Source: an uncultured Gammaproteobacteria bacterium
Lineage (GTDB): Bacteria > Pseudomonadota > Gammaproteobacteria > Pseudomonadales > Pseudomonadaceae
Reading direction: 5' to 3'
DNA: 35,368 nt
Assembly (NCBI GenBank): GCA_945612235.1
Contig: CALZAE010000016.1
Coordinates: 1-35,368, forward strand
The position numbers were made by a program, and so were the translations under genes. Under the pieces are notes generated by a model. It worked only from the letters and a program-made list of their open reading frames with translations, ran no database searches and was not told where the DNA came from. Positions 8,008 through 16,461 of the stretch are shown here, one piece after another (position 1 is the first letter of the stretch; the number at the start of each line of letters is the position of its first letter).

Positions 8008-9066
8008 TTAATGTGTTGCTGCATCGTAAAATAAGGATGAATCACGCTGTTCAATAATGGCGTGTTCAATCGCCGCCTGATGCACTTCATCCGCGTACTC
8101 TTCACGTGCTTCGGGCTTGATACCGAGGCGCGCAAATAACTGCATATCTTTATCCGCTTGTGGATTGGCCGTGGTCAGCAACTTCTCGCCGTAGAAAATC
8201 GAGTTAGCGCCCGCTAAAAAGGCTAAAGACTGCATCTGCTCATTCATTTGCTCACGGCCTGCAGACAAACGCACATGGGATTTAGGCATCATAATGCGCG
8301 CTACAGCCAGCATGCGGATAAAATCAAAGGGATCCACATCTTCAGCATTTTCCAGCGGTGTGCCTTCGACTTTCACCAGCATATTGATCGGCACACTTTC
8401 TGGGTGCTCAGGCAGATTAGCCAGCTGCATCAATAAACCAGCACGGTCAGCAATGGATTCACCCATACCTAAAATCCCGCCTGAGCAGATTTTCATCCCT
8501 GCATCACGGACATAACTTAAGGTTTGTAAGCGCTCAGCATAGGTGCGCGTGGTAATAATATTGCCGTAGAACTCAGGCGAGGTATCCAGATTATGGTTGT
8601 AATAATCCAAGCCTGCCTCTGCTAATGCTTGAGTTTGCTCTGCGTCTAATTTGCCCAGAGTCATGCAGGTTTCCATGCCCATGGCTTTCACGCCTTTGAC
8701 CATTTCCAGCACATAAGGCAGATCTTTCGCTGACGGATGCTTCCACGCTGCGCCCATGCAAAAACGCGTGGAACCAATCTCTTTGGCGCGCTGAGCTTCT
8801 TCGAGCACCTTCTGCACTTCCATCAATTTTTCTTTATCCAGCCCCGTGTTGTAGTGACCCGACTGCGGACAGTATTTACAGTCTTCTGGGCAAGCACCGG
8901 TTTTGATCGATAGCAGCGTCGAGACTTGCACGCGATTAGCATTGAAATGCTGACGGTGCACAGTTTGCGCCTCAAACATCAAGTCGTTAAAAGGCTGCTG
9001 CAACAATGCAGTCACTTCGGCAAGTGTCCAATTGTGGCGGGTCACAGGGTTAGAGCTGGCGTTCAT
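8008..9066 (-). CDS. bioB: Biotin synthase
   Basis: A 352-residue radical-SAM enzyme that inserts sulfur into dethiobiotin. The radical-SAM cysteines are Cys59, Cys63 and Cys66 in [13 protein letters not shown]. The N-terminal [17 protein letters not shown], the [10 protein letters not shown] loop and the [12 protein letters not shown] region near the C-terminus (normally contributing an Arg/Cys environment for the 2Fe-2S cluster) all match BioB. A strong ribosome binding site (AAGGA) precedes the ATG. It is the first gene of bioBFHCD, divergent from comF with about 100 bases between starts, so the operon promoter must lie in 9067-9170. I saw no canonical BirA operator there. Confidence 0.97.
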   Translation of the reverse strand: MNASSNPVTRHNWTLAEVTALLQQPFNDLMFEAQTVHRQHFNANRVQVSTLLSIKTGACPEDCKYCPQSGHYNTGLDKEKLMEVQKVLEEAQRAKEIGSTRFCMGAAWKHPSAKDLPYVLEMVKGVKAMGMETCMTLGKLDAEQTQALAEAGLDYYNHNLDTSPEFYGNIITTRTYAERLQTLSYVRDAGMKICSGGILGMGESIADRAGLLMQLANLPEHPESVPINMLVKVEGTPLENAEDVDPFDFIRMLAVARIMMPKSHVRLSAGREQMNEQMQSLAFLAGANSIFYGEKLLTTANPQADKDMQLFARLGIKPEAREEYADEVHQAAIEHAIIEQRDSSLFYDAATH

Positions 9067-9170
9067 GGATTATCCTTCTTATGGGCCGTTCACTTATATT
9101 AGCGATTCAGCGGCCGACTGCTAAACTTTAGGCATGCAGGATGCATAGCAAGAATTTTCAGGGAGTCGCC

Positions 9171-9914
9171 ATGTCTTGTCAACCCAATATAATCCACAAG
9201 GTTTACCATTGGTTGAAAAACAATCAATCCTGTTTGCTTTGTGATGAACCGAGCCTGCGCGCAATGGCTTTATGTGAGGCCTGTGAAAACGACTTACCTT
9301 GGCTAGAGCGCCAATGCCGACAATGCGCTTTACCCATACCCGATGCGCATGCGTTATGCACTGACTGCAGTAATAATCCGCCATCTTTTAGCCAAGTTAT
9401 CGCGCCATTTGAGTTTATTTTCCCGGTTGATACGCTAATCAGTCGCTTTAAATATCAACAGAACTGGCCCTACGGACGACTCCTCAGTACCTTGCTCGCG
9501 CAACACCTGCGCTACCACTTTGACGAAGGCGGGCAACGGCCTGATTTGATTCTGGCGGTGCCTTTAGCCAAGCGCCGCCAACGCAGCCGTGGCTACAATC
9601 AAGCACAAATGATCTGTGATTGGCTGAGTAAAACACTGAGTTTAGATAACCCCAAACAACTGCTGCGCCGCACTCGCGAGACGATTAGCCAACAAGGCCT
9701 CAATGCCAAGCAACGTCGTGAAAACCTACATAATGCCTTTGAACTCACACAACCTGAGCAAGTTAAAGATCGGCATATTATTTTGGTTGATGATGTACTG
9801 ACAACGGGTACGACCTGTTCGATTATTAGTGCTTTGTTACTGAAGCATGGCGCCGCTCTGGTGGATGTGTATTGCCTTGCGCGTACTGGAAAACCGCACA
9901 GGGTAGAACTCTAG
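9171..9914 (+). CDS. comF: ComF family protein (phosphoribosyltransferase-like)
   Basis: A 247-residue ComF-type protein, known from competence systems where it helps bring single-stranded DNA into the cytoplasm. The N-terminus holds four zinc-ligand cysteine pairs (Cys21/24, 35/38, 49/52, 63/66). The C-terminus is a phosphoribosyltransferase fold with the PRPP loop VDDVLTTGTT at residues 206-215. RSRGYNQAQ (138-146) is the other ComF signature. I start at 9171, not at the in-frame ATG at 9141, because AGGGAG lies five bases before it. The divergent pairing with bioB is familiar from Pseudomonas relatives. No other competence gene is present in the window. Confidence 0.9.
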   Translation: MSCQPNIIHKVYHWLKNNQSCLLCDEPSLRAMALCEACENDLPWLERQCRQCALPIPDAHALCTDCSNNPPSFSQVIAPFEFIFPVDTLISRFKYQQNWPYGRLLSTLLAQHLRYHFDEGGQRPDLILAVPLAKRRQRSRGYNQAQMICDWLSKTLSLDNPKQLLRRTRETISQQGLNAKQRRENLHNAFELTQPEQVKDRHIILVDDVLTTGTTCSIISALLLKHGAALVDVYCLARTGKPHRVEL

Positions 9915-9973
9915 ATCAGCGTGCTTTGCTTGTCGTACTGGAGCTTATAAAGCTGGAGCCTAATGTGCATGCC

Positions 9974-10074
9974 GTACTTCGGGGCAGGTGTTATTCCGTC
10001 GATGAACCCATCCAGGGTTCAACTCCGGCGCTGCGCCATCCATGGCTCCGCTCACCACACCCACCCCGAAGCAC
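9974..10074 (+). repeat. 101-bp palindromic element, copy 1
   Basis: The ends, GTACTTCGGGGCAGGTG (9974-9990) and CACCCACCCCGAAGCAC (10058-10074), pair at 14 of 17 positions. Inside are two more inverted repeats: GAACCC/GGGTTC (10004-10020) and one centred on CCATCCATGG (10036-10045). The whole can fold as an outer stem closing on two hairpins. The middle matches copy 2 at 10229-10329 in the opposite orientation, while the outer arms differ. It resembles REP/MITE-type dispersed repeats; no transposase is encoded within it. Confidence 0.8.
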
Positions 10075-10228
10075 TCATTGACCAGATATATTGCTAGCAC
10101 TACAGCAGCATCAAGCAAAAAACCAGCAACAACATGAGTCTTAATCTTAAGCAGAAAGAGTTCACACCACCTATCAAGACTCATTGGGGCCATATATAAA
10201 ACTCACCAACACCATCACTCTTCAACAA

Positions 10229-10329
10229 GCACCGCGCTGGTGCTGCGACAAGCGCAGCCATGGATGGCGTAGCGCCCGACTTGAGCCCAGGATGGGCTCG
10301 TGGAGGGAAAAGCAGCATCAGCGCGGTGC
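10229..10329 (-). repeat. 101-bp palindromic element, copy 2 (inverted)
   Basis: The ends, GCACCGCGCTGGTGCTGC (10229-10246) and GCAGCATCAGCGCGGTGC (10312-10329), pair at 17 of 18 positions. The inside carries CCATGGATGG (10258-10267) and GAGCCCA/TGGGCTC (10283-10299), the same two inner hairpins as copy 1 read from the other strand. The length is exactly the same as copy 1 and the core aligns without gaps. The rest of 9915-10369, including the 154 bases between the copies, shows no gene. Confidence 0.8.
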
Positions 10330-10369
10330 GTCATGCACAGTTACCGCAGCGCTTTTAAATACACCAACA

Positions 10370-11362
10370 TCAATACTCACACTCAGCAGATTCATCCTTA
10401 CAACGCCGCGCATACTTTTGCGCCAGCACCGCACACACCATCAACTGAATCTGATGAAACACCATCAAAGGCAAAATCGCCGGCCCCACTGCGCCACCGG
10501 CAAACAACACCGAAGCCATTGGAATACCCGTCGCCATGCTCTTTTTTGAGCCACAGAACACAATAGTAATTTCATCTTCTTTATTAAACTTCAAGCCACG
10601 CGCCAGCCAGGTCGTAGCCACCAACACTATGGCTAAAATCACACAACACACCACACTCAGCACCAACAAAGCCCTAGGCGGCACAGCAGTCCACAAACCA
10701 CCAATCACCGCCGCACTAAAGGCCGTGTACACCACCAACAAAATCGAGCTTTGATCCACGCTCTTCAGCCAGCTTTTATTACGCTCAACCCAACCACCAA
10801 TCCAACGTCGCATATAATGGCCCAACAAGAACGGCAACAACAATTGCAGACTGATCCGCAGCACCGCCTCCAACATGCCCGTGGTGCCTGCGTCAGCACC
10901 CAACATCCACTTCACCAAGAAAGGCGTGACTAAAATTCCTACTAAACTTGAAGCCGATGCCGCACACACCGCTGCAGGAATATTACCGCGCGCCATCGAG
11001 GTAAAGGCAATCGCCGACTGCACCGTACCCGGTAGCGCTGCTAAATACAGCATTCCCACCCACAACTCATCACCCAATACAGGTCGCAGTAAGGGCTGTA
11101 ACGACAGCATCAAAATAGGGAATAAAATAAAGGTGCAAGCAAAGATCAGAATATGTAAACGCCAATGCATCACACCCGCAATAATCGCTTGACGCGAGAG
11201 CTTGGCACCATGCAAAAAGAACAATAAAGCAATGGCAAAATTCGTCAGCCACTGGAAAATCGTCGCACCGATACCATGAGCAGGAATGAAGGTTGCCGCC
11301 AACACCACCGCAATCAAAATCAAAGTGAAGTTATCAAAAAAAACACGCAGTTGAGCAATCAT
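10370..11362 (-). CDS. Bile acid:sodium symporter family transporter (SBF-like, YfeH type)
   Basis: A 330-residue integral membrane protein with about ten hydrophobic segments. It has the features of the SBF/BASS superfamily: FLHGAKLSRQAII near residues 50-62, AALPGTVQSAIAFTSMARGN (about 108-127), where the unwound helix binds sodium, and VFCGSKKSMATGIPMA near residues 270-285. This bacterial clade is annotated YfeH or SBF-like; natural substrates are mostly unknown. I start at the ATG at 11362, which has GGGTGG seven bases upstream; a TTG at 11377 is possible but has no better signal. It is probably a single-gene transcript; the palindromic elements lie just past its end. Confidence 0.85.
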   Translation of the reverse strand: MIAQLRVFFDNFTLILIAVVLAATFIPAHGIGATIFQWLTNFAIALLFFLHGAKLSRQAIIAGVMHWRLHILIFACTFILFPILMLSLQPLLRPVLGDELWVGMLYLAALPGTVQSAIAFTSMARGNIPAAVCAASASSLVGILVTPFLVKWMLGADAGTTGMLEAVLRISLQLLLPFLLGHYMRRWIGGWVERNKSWLKSVDQSSILLVVYTAFSAAVIGGLWTAVPPRALLVLSVVCCVILAIVLVATTWLARGLKFNKEDEITIVFCGSKKSMATGIPMASVLFAGGAVGPAILPLMVFHQIQLMVCAVLAQKYARRCKDESAECEY

Positions 11363-11478
11363 CTGTCTACCACCCAAAATTAAGATGGTGGGACTTTACT
11401 GGATGTCTCTGAATCAGGCTAACGTTAATCAGTGATCGCAGTAAATCCACGCCTTAGACTTAAGTCGCACGCCATACA

Positions 11479-11511
11479 TAAAAAGCGGCTGGCCAATCAG
11501 CACAACCGCTT
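11479..11511 (-). terminator. Intrinsic terminator of gltS
   Basis: On the minus strand AAGCGGTTG pairs with CAGCCGCTT (8 of 9 positions) around an 11-base loop, followed directly by a T run. It starts 26 bases past the gltS stop. Confidence 0.8.
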
Positions 11512-11536
11512 AAATAAAACCACTAGAGAAAGACGA

Positions 11537-12763
11537 TCAGTTCCAGAACGACAAAGAAGTAATAGCAGACAAAATGGTCGCGTTAAGGATATCGATAAAG
11601 AACGCGCCCACCATCGGCACGATTAAAAATGCCTTATGTGATGGACCAAAACGATCAGTCACCGCCTGCATATTCGCTACGGCAGTGGGTGTTGCCCCCA
11701 TGCCGAAACCGCAAAAACCACCGGCCAACACCGCTGCATCGTAATCTTTGCCCATCACACGAAACACTACAAAAACAGCAAACAACACCAATAAAATAGC
11801 CTGCACACTCAAAATGATTACTAATGGTCCAGCCAAGTCTTTAATCACCCATAACTCTAAACTCAGCAACGCCATAGCTAAAAATAGAGACAAAGACACA
11901 TTACCGAAGACATCCACACAGCGATCAAAAATACTGACGTTAAAAATGCTCGACAGTACATTGCGTACAACCACACCTGAGCCCAACGCCCAAACAAAGG
12001 TTGGAACCACAAAGTTCGAATCACTGAAGTGCTCAGCCATAAAACTCGACAAGTACGAGGCGCTGGCCAGACACACTGCAAACAACGCTAAGGTTTCAAT
12101 CGCAGTATCTGCGGTAATCATGCGCTGATGTTGTGGCTGCTCAAAGGTCACACGCGGCTCAATATCCGTACTTTCGCCTGGAGCTTGCACTTTTTTCATC
12201 AAACGACGCGCAACTGGACCACCAATTAAACCACCACACACCAAACCAAAGGTAGCGCAGGCCATACCTAAAGCTACTGCACCTTGGATGCCAAAGTCTG
12301 TTTCAAAAATCTGCCCCCAACCCGCTGCAGTGCCGTGGCCACCGACCAGTGTGACCGAGCCGGTAATTAAACCGGTTAATGGTTTTAAGCCCAACAGCGT
12401 AGCTAAGCTGACACCTACAACGTTTTGTACAACAATAAAACCCGCGACCACTGTCGTGAATAAAATCAGTGGCAAGCCACCTGCTTTAAGCCGACTAAAA
12501 TCGGCACTGAGGCCAATTGAGGCAAAGAACATCAGCATAAAACCATCTTGCAGACCTTTTTCAATCTGAATAGAAAAGCCATTCAATTGATGTAAAGCTA
12601 ACACCAGCAACGCAGCAATTAAGCCACCGACCACCGGCTCAGGAATATTAAAATCATTTAAGACACGCACACGTTTAACCAGCATTCGCCCTACCAACAA
12701 CACAACCGTGGCGGCAATCAAAGTGTAATAACTGTTTAAAACCACAACAAAACCTTCACTCAT
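11537..12763 (-). CDS. gltS: Sodium/glutamate symporter
   Basis: A 408-residue inner-membrane Na+/glutamate importer of the ESS family. It has two inverted halves, each with a re-entrant glycine-rich loop: LVGGHGTAAGWGQ in the first and GFCGFGMGATPTAVANM in the second. Both are typical of GltS, as is the N-terminal NIPEPVVGGLIAALL. About ten to twelve membrane segments are visible. Length is close to E. coli GltS (401 residues). GGAG lies before the ATG with a five-base spacer. It is transcribed alone, with its own terminator. Confidence 0.93.
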   Translation of the reverse strand: MSEGFVVVLNSYYTLIAATVVLLVGRMLVKRVRVLNDFNIPEPVVGGLIAALLVLALHQLNGFSIQIEKGLQDGFMLMFFASIGLSADFSRLKAGGLPLILFTTVVAGFIVVQNVVGVSLATLLGLKPLTGLITGSVTLVGGHGTAAGWGQIFETDFGIQGAVALGMACATFGLVCGGLIGGPVARRLMKKVQAPGESTDIEPRVTFEQPQHQRMITADTAIETLALFAVCLASASYLSSFMAEHFSDSNFVVPTFVWALGSGVVVRNVLSSIFNVSIFDRCVDVFGNVSLSLFLAMALLSLELWVIKDLAGPLVIILSVQAILLVLFAVFVVFRVMGKDYDAAVLAGGFCGFGMGATPTAVANMQAVTDRFGPSHKAFLIVPMVGAFFIDILNATILSAITSLSFWN

Positions 12764-12889
12764 AAAAACTCCGCTCTAAGGCATTTAAGCACCGCGTCTT
12801 TTGCATGCACGGTTATAAAAGTCACGTTTAACATCTGGCGTTTTACGATACGCCGCTGTAAAAGGCCGCACAGCTTAAAGGGCAATGCT

Positions 12890-13105
12890 GTGAGTGTGAA
12901 CCTTTTCAGTGATTTAGATCAAAAAACACTAAAACTATACCGCCACACACAAAGAGTACTCTTAGCGCATAGGCAGTCTAAAATGCAACCCATCAGCAGC
13001 CAAGCCACATTGCTCAACGCCATGTACATGGCAGTTGCACAGGCTGTTCACACTCAATTCTCAGGTATAAAAAAAGCCAGCGCAAGGCTGGCTTCATTCA
13101 CATAA
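12890..13105 (+). CDS. Small hypothetical protein (71 residues)
   Basis: A plus-strand open frame starting with GTG, with AAAGGG seven bases upstream. The product is basic at the N-terminal half (TLKLYRHTQRVLLAHRQSK) with a hydrophobic patch (TLLNAMYMAVAQAV), no signal peptide and no motif I recognise. It lies in the gap between gltS (divergent) and nhaD (convergent). Its last codons run through the hairpin that terminates nhaD, which could mean either a real gene with a hijacked end or a chance open frame. The ribosome binding site is the main argument for it. Confidence is moderate to low. Confidence 0.4.
   Translation: MSVNLFSDLDQKTLKLYRHTQRVLLAHRQSKMQPISSQATLLNAMYMAVAQAVHTQFSGIKKASARLASFT
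13068..13094 (-). terminator. Intrinsic terminator of nhaD
   Basis: AAGCCAGC and GCTGGCTT form a perfect 8-bp stem with a 5-base loop; on the minus strand a run of seven or more T follows directly. It lies 19 bases past the nhaD stop. Confidence 0.9.
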
Positions 13106-13112
13106 CGCAGAC

Positions 13113-14342
13113 TTATAACAAATAGCTGACCGCCACCACACCTAAAAAACCTACAGTGTAAGCCAATAGCAAATAAACAAAATAACGCAAGTAAGCAATA
13201 AAGCTCAGTGCAGGTATTTTGCTCATCGCCACGACACCTGCAGCAGAACCAATCGCCAATAAAGAACCGCCTACACCAACCGAGTAGGTCAAGGTCAACC
13301 ATTCGCCTTCAGTCATATGAATACCTGACTTAAGCAATGCCGCAGTCAATGGCACGTTATCAATTAAGGCCGAGAATAAGCCCACAGCATAGTTGGCCAC
13401 AATCACTGGTAGCTTTTCGTACAGGGTAGGGAAGTGCTCCAACACATGCAGTTCTTTGAGCATGCCCACCAAGAGCAATACACCTAGGAAAAACAGCAGC
13501 GTATCAAACTCAATTTTACGAATATATTCTAAAACGGCTTCGTCTTTATTTAAGAAATGCACGGCCATAAACATCACGCCTAGGCCAAATAAAAACGACA
13601 AGACCGGTGGAATACCGAAGGCAACGTTGGCACCAATGGTGCCAAGAATCGTGGCCAAAAACAGTCCAGCGATGATCTGATCACCTTTAGCAATATGAAT
13701 CTCGCGCTTGACCAGCACCACTTCGCCCGTGAGGGAGCGCGAGAGTATAAAGGCTAAAAACAATACTGCAGCGAGGGCCGGTAAACTTAATAATACCAAG
13801 TCGGCAATTTTGACTTTACCCGCCAAGAAAATCATCAGCGTAGTCACATCACCAGTAATTAGCGCTGCACCACCTGAGTTGACTGCAAACACTACCAGAA
13901 CGATATAGCGCAGTAGTTTTTCAGTATTGAGTTTGAGGCTGACCAATACCGTAATACACACCAAAGTGGCGGTAATGTTATCGGCCATAGAGGAGAAGAA
14001 GAACGCAAACAAACCCGTAACCAGCATCAGGCGCCGTTCTGTCATATGTGTCGGCATCACCTTGTTGACGATGCCATCAATCACACCCTTATGCGACACA
14101 TAAGCAACAAAGGTCATGGCCGCCATTAAAAACAACCAGAGCGTGGCAATCTCTAAGAGGTTTTCATTCAGCGAGTCCATCAACTCGAGCGTGGTCAGTC
14201 CATTGGGCGGAGCCATAAAATACAGCACCCAAACCAGCGTGCCGAAAAACAAAGTCGTTTTAGCTTTATCAATTTTTGTAAAGTCTTCAGCAACAATTGA
14301 TACAAAGCCCAAAAACGCTAAAACCAGCAGAACGGTTGTCAT
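13113..14342 (-). CDS. nhaD: Na+/H+ antiporter NhaD
   Basis: A 409-residue polytopic membrane protein with about a dozen hydrophobic segments. It belongs to the NhaD/ion transporter superfamily: SSMADNITATLVCITVLVSLKL (acidic residue and helix break in the ion path), NSGGAALITGDVTTLMIFLAGK and SALIDNVPLTAALLKSG are the conserved blocks, and the DN pairs recur in both halves. NhaD exports Na+ or Li+ in exchange for protons at alkaline pH and is common in halophilic or alkaliphilic gammaproteobacteria. The ribosome binding site is AGGGA. It is a single-gene transcript with its own terminator. Next to gltS, which needs a Na+ gradient, it hints at a sodium economy in this organism. Confidence 0.9.
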   Translation of the reverse strand: MTTVLLVLAFLGFVSIVAEDFTKIDKAKTTLFFGTLVWVLYFMAPPNGLTTLELMDSLNENLLEIATLWLFLMAAMTFVAYVSHKGVIDGIVNKVMPTHMTERRLMLVTGLFAFFFSSMADNITATLVCITVLVSLKLNTEKLLRYIVLVVFAVNSGGAALITGDVTTLMIFLAGKVKIADLVLLSLPALAAVLFLAFILSRSLTGEVVLVKREIHIAKGDQIIAGLFLATILGTIGANVAFGIPPVLSFLFGLGVMFMAVHFLNKDEAVLEYIRKIEFDTLLFFLGVLLLVGMLKELHVLEHFPTLYEKLPVIVANYAVGLFSALIDNVPLTAALLKSGIHMTEGEWLTLTYSVGVGGSLLAIGSAAGVVAMSKIPALSFIAYLRYFVYLLLAYTVGFLGVVAVSYLL

Positions 14343-14501
14343 GGGAGTTCCCTGCGAGCAGATGAAAAAGGTGCCAAAGTGTAGTCCTTTTTTCTAGGGA
14401 AAAACGCATATCAATTGTGAATATTTATGCTTATTAGCCTCTGTTTTTATATGACATAGTTATGTGTATAGGACTTGGCAGTTGACTGCGATTGGGTGCT
14501 A

Positions 14502-14669
14502 CTACTCAGCACCACTTTCACTTTGACTCGCTTGTTGCGCCGCATTTTTTATTGCTGTTTGCTCAGCCTGCCACTCGCGCATTTCATCGTAATAAATATC
14601 CCAAACGCAAGGCGAGCACTCACTTTCACAGCATTCATAATCTTCAGGTGGGGTTGGTTTATCACTCAT
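14502..14669 (-). CDS. Oxidoreductase-like domain small protein
   Basis: A 55-residue protein on the minus strand, shorter than most gene-calling cut-offs. Its start ATG at 14669 has GAGAG six bases upstream (an ATG at 14675 is two codons earlier but too close to the site). It begins MSDKPTPPEDYECC and contains CSPCVWDIYYDEMREWQ, which is the short Pfam oxidoreductase-like N-terminal domain: a Pro-rich start, a paired Cys, C-x2-C-VWD-x-Y and an acidic tail. The four cysteines are Cys13, Cys14, Cys18 and Cys21. The function of this family is not known; the name comes from eukaryotic fusions. It ends in two stops (TAG TAG). A longer antisense open frame (14475-14810) is a shadow. Confidence 0.85.
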   Translation of the reverse strand: MSDKPTPPEDYECCESECSPCVWDIYYDEMREWQAEQTAIKNAAQQASQSESGAE

Positions 14670-14780
14670 AGTCATCTCTCAATCTCAGTCGATATAAAGG
14701 AAACAATTGGAGCTGGTCAGCCCATGTCTATAATACATTTTAGCGCAATAGCCATTCAGTTTGCAGTGCTGTCGCGTGAT

Positions 14781-14794
14781 ATGAGCCTGCTCAT
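14781..14794. promoter_or_regulatory. Inverted repeat upstream of the methyltransferase gene
   Basis: ATGAGC and GCTCAT flank a 2-base centre; with one bulge the symmetry extends to GTGAT on the left and CAC on the right. It lies about 110 bases before the start at 14903. It could be an operator or simply a hairpin. Confidence 0.25.
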
Positions 14795-14902
14795 CACTCA
14801 CCACCCCTGACGACACGCCTCAGTAGCACGCTTTCAGGTAAGATTTAGACAGCGGCTCACATCACTGCATCAATGCTTTATCAACACTAGATTGGAGTGT
14901 GT

Positions 14903-15430
14903 ATGCAAAAATCATCAGTAGGGCATATTGAGTTTTCGACCGTTAACACTGCATTTGCAGCCATTTTACTGGCGCGTAATACACGGGGAGTCTGTGCGAT
15001 TTTACTGGGCGATACACCTGCAGAGCTGTATACCGATTTACAACAACGTTTCCCCAAAGTACAACTGAGCAAGAATGATCCAGCACTGCAGTCTTGGTTA
15101 ACACAAGTCACTGATTTTTTAGCTGCACCATTAACACCTATGAATTTTCCACTGGATATTCAAGGCAGCGATTTTCAGAAAAGCGTGTGGGCGGTGTTGC
15201 AAAGGATACCTGTGGGAAAAACACTCAGTTACACTGAAGTAGCCAAACGTTTAGATAAGCCTAAAGCAGTGCGGGCAGTGGCGAATGCCTGTGCCGCTAA
15301 TCCATTAGCCTTGGTGATTCCCTGCCATCGTATTTTACGTGCCGATGGCGGGATTTCTGGCTATCGCTGGGGTGTTGAGCGTAAGCGAGCGCTACTGGCG
15401 AAAGAATCAGCCACAGCGCACGCAGACTAA
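14903..15430 (+). CDS. ogt: Methylated-DNA--[protein]-cysteine S-methyltransferase
   Basis: A 175-residue suicide repair protein that transfers methyl groups from O6-methylguanine in DNA to its own cysteine. The acceptor is Cys141 in IPCHRIL. The DNA-binding helix with its arginine finger is RAVANACAANP (124-134), and GGISGYRWGVERKRALL closes the fold. The N-terminal half resembles the corresponding part of Ada (IEFSTVNTAFAAILLARNTRGVCAILLGD), but there is no Ada metal-binding or AraC domain, so it is a stand-alone enzyme; ogt is the conventional symbol. ATG at 14903 is preferred over the GTG at 14897 because TTGGAG ends five bases before it. Convergent with the reductase downstream, with only ten bases between. 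Confidence 0.9.
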   Translation: MQKSSVGHIEFSTVNTAFAAILLARNTRGVCAILLGDTPAELYTDLQQRFPKVQLSKNDPALQSWLTQVTDFLAAPLTPMNFPLDIQGSDFQKSVWAVLQRIPVGKTLSYTEVAKRLDKPKAVRAVANACAANPLALVIPCHRILRADGGISGYRWGVERKRALLAKESATAHAD

Positions 15431-15440
15431 GGTGTGGGAG

Positions 15441-16412
15441 TTACGCAGGACGTGGAGCGTAAGCAAAGGCATCTGCGAGCATTTGTTCAGGCTGCATACC
15501 AGCTGCGACTAACGCATCAAAGGTGCCATAGACCATAGCGGGTGAACCACAGGCAATCACACGATAATCAGTCAAATGCTGAATATCACTGCAAACAGCT
15601 TCATACAGCATACCGGTGCGCCCAGTCCAACCTGTGTCTTCACTGACAATCTGGTGAAAGTGTAGATTGCTCATGCTCTGCCAAGTTGACAAGGCATCGA
15701 ACGCATAAAAATCATCCGCGACACGTGAGCCCCAGTACACATGAATCGGCAAGCTAAAACCCGTCGCACGACAATGCTCAACGATACTGTGCACCTGTGC
15801 CAGCCCCGTACCCGCAGCAATCAACAACAGTGGACGCTCATCAGCACCGGCTAAATGCACATCACCAAAAGGCATCTGCACACGTGCCACGCGCTCTTTT
15901 TGCAAGTACTTCAATAAATCTACCGCTGCATTGTCACGCGCGAGAATATGCAGCTCTAGCTCACGGCCTTGCTGTGGTGCAGAGGCTATGGAGAAAGCAC
16001 TCGACTCACCATTTTCACGCTCTAGCAGCAGATATTGACCTGCGTGGTAACGCACCTCTTTACCCGCAGGCAGACGCAACTGCAAAGAAAATACGTCTGC
16101 GCCTAAAGGGGTGACACTCTCCACCTGACAGGCAACTTTTACACTAGGTAATTCGTGAGCGGCCAACACGCCATCCCACTGCAGCTCGCAATCAGTCAAC
16201 GGCTCAGCTAAACAGGTCAACACCTCACCTGACTCAAGCACCACATCGCCTTGTCGCACACGACCACTGAGCAACTGCGCTGTACAGATATGACAATTAC
16301 CGTTGCGACAACTGCATGGCACATCTAAACCGAGTCGACGTGCCGCATCAATAATTTTCTCATCCTGCAGAGTTTCAAGAGTCTGCCCTGACGGCTGTAA
16401 TGTGATGTTCAT
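15441..16412 (-). CDS. 2Fe-2S ferredoxin/FAD/NAD(P)H reductase (CDP-6-deoxy-delta-3,4-glucoseen reductase-like)
   Basis: A 323-residue electron-transfer protein with a plant-type ferredoxin domain (about 1-90) fused to a ferredoxin-reductase module (about 95-323). The cluster ligands are Cys35, Cys40, Cys43 and Cys67. FAD binding is marked by AFSIASAPQQ, and NAD(P)H binding by LLIAAGTGLAQV and IACGSPAMVYGTF. Pseudomonas relatives next to ubiD and rho carry the deoxysugar-reductase name by similarity only; an oxygenase reductase or flavin reductase role is equally possible. I start at the ATG at 16412 because the ferredoxin domain begins there; a TTG lies 12 codons upstream. The gene follows ubiD on the same strand with a 49-base gap. 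Confidence 0.85.
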   Translation of the reverse strand: MNITLQPSGQTLETLQDEKIIDAARRLGLDVPCSCRNGNCHICTAQLLSGRVRQGDVVLESGEVLTCLAEPLTDCELQWDGVLAAHELPSVKVACQVESVTPLGADVFSLQLRLPAGKEVRYHAGQYLLLERENGESSAFSIASAPQQGRELELHILARDNAAVDLLKYLQKERVARVQMPFGDVHLAGADERPLLLIAAGTGLAQVHSIVEHCRATGFSLPIHVYWGSRVADDFYAFDALSTWQSMSNLHFHQIVSEDTGWTGRTGMLYEAVCSDIQHLTDYRVIACGSPAMVYGTFDALVAAGMQPEQMLADAFAYAPRPA

Positions 16413-16461
16413 CTGTAGCTGAATTCCTTTGTGTGCATGATTCAACAATCAATAATGGTTA

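Noticed and set aside
9067..9170. BirA operator for the biotin operon
   Set aside because: No TTGTAAACC-type inverted repeat was visible between bioB and comF.
9915..10369. Several short open frames across the comF-symporter gap
   Set aside because: They run through the palindromic elements, lack ribosome binding sites and resemble no protein.
14475..14810. 111-codon plus-strand open frame
   Set aside because: It is antisense to the oxidoreductase-like gene, has no ribosome binding site and no recognisable motif.
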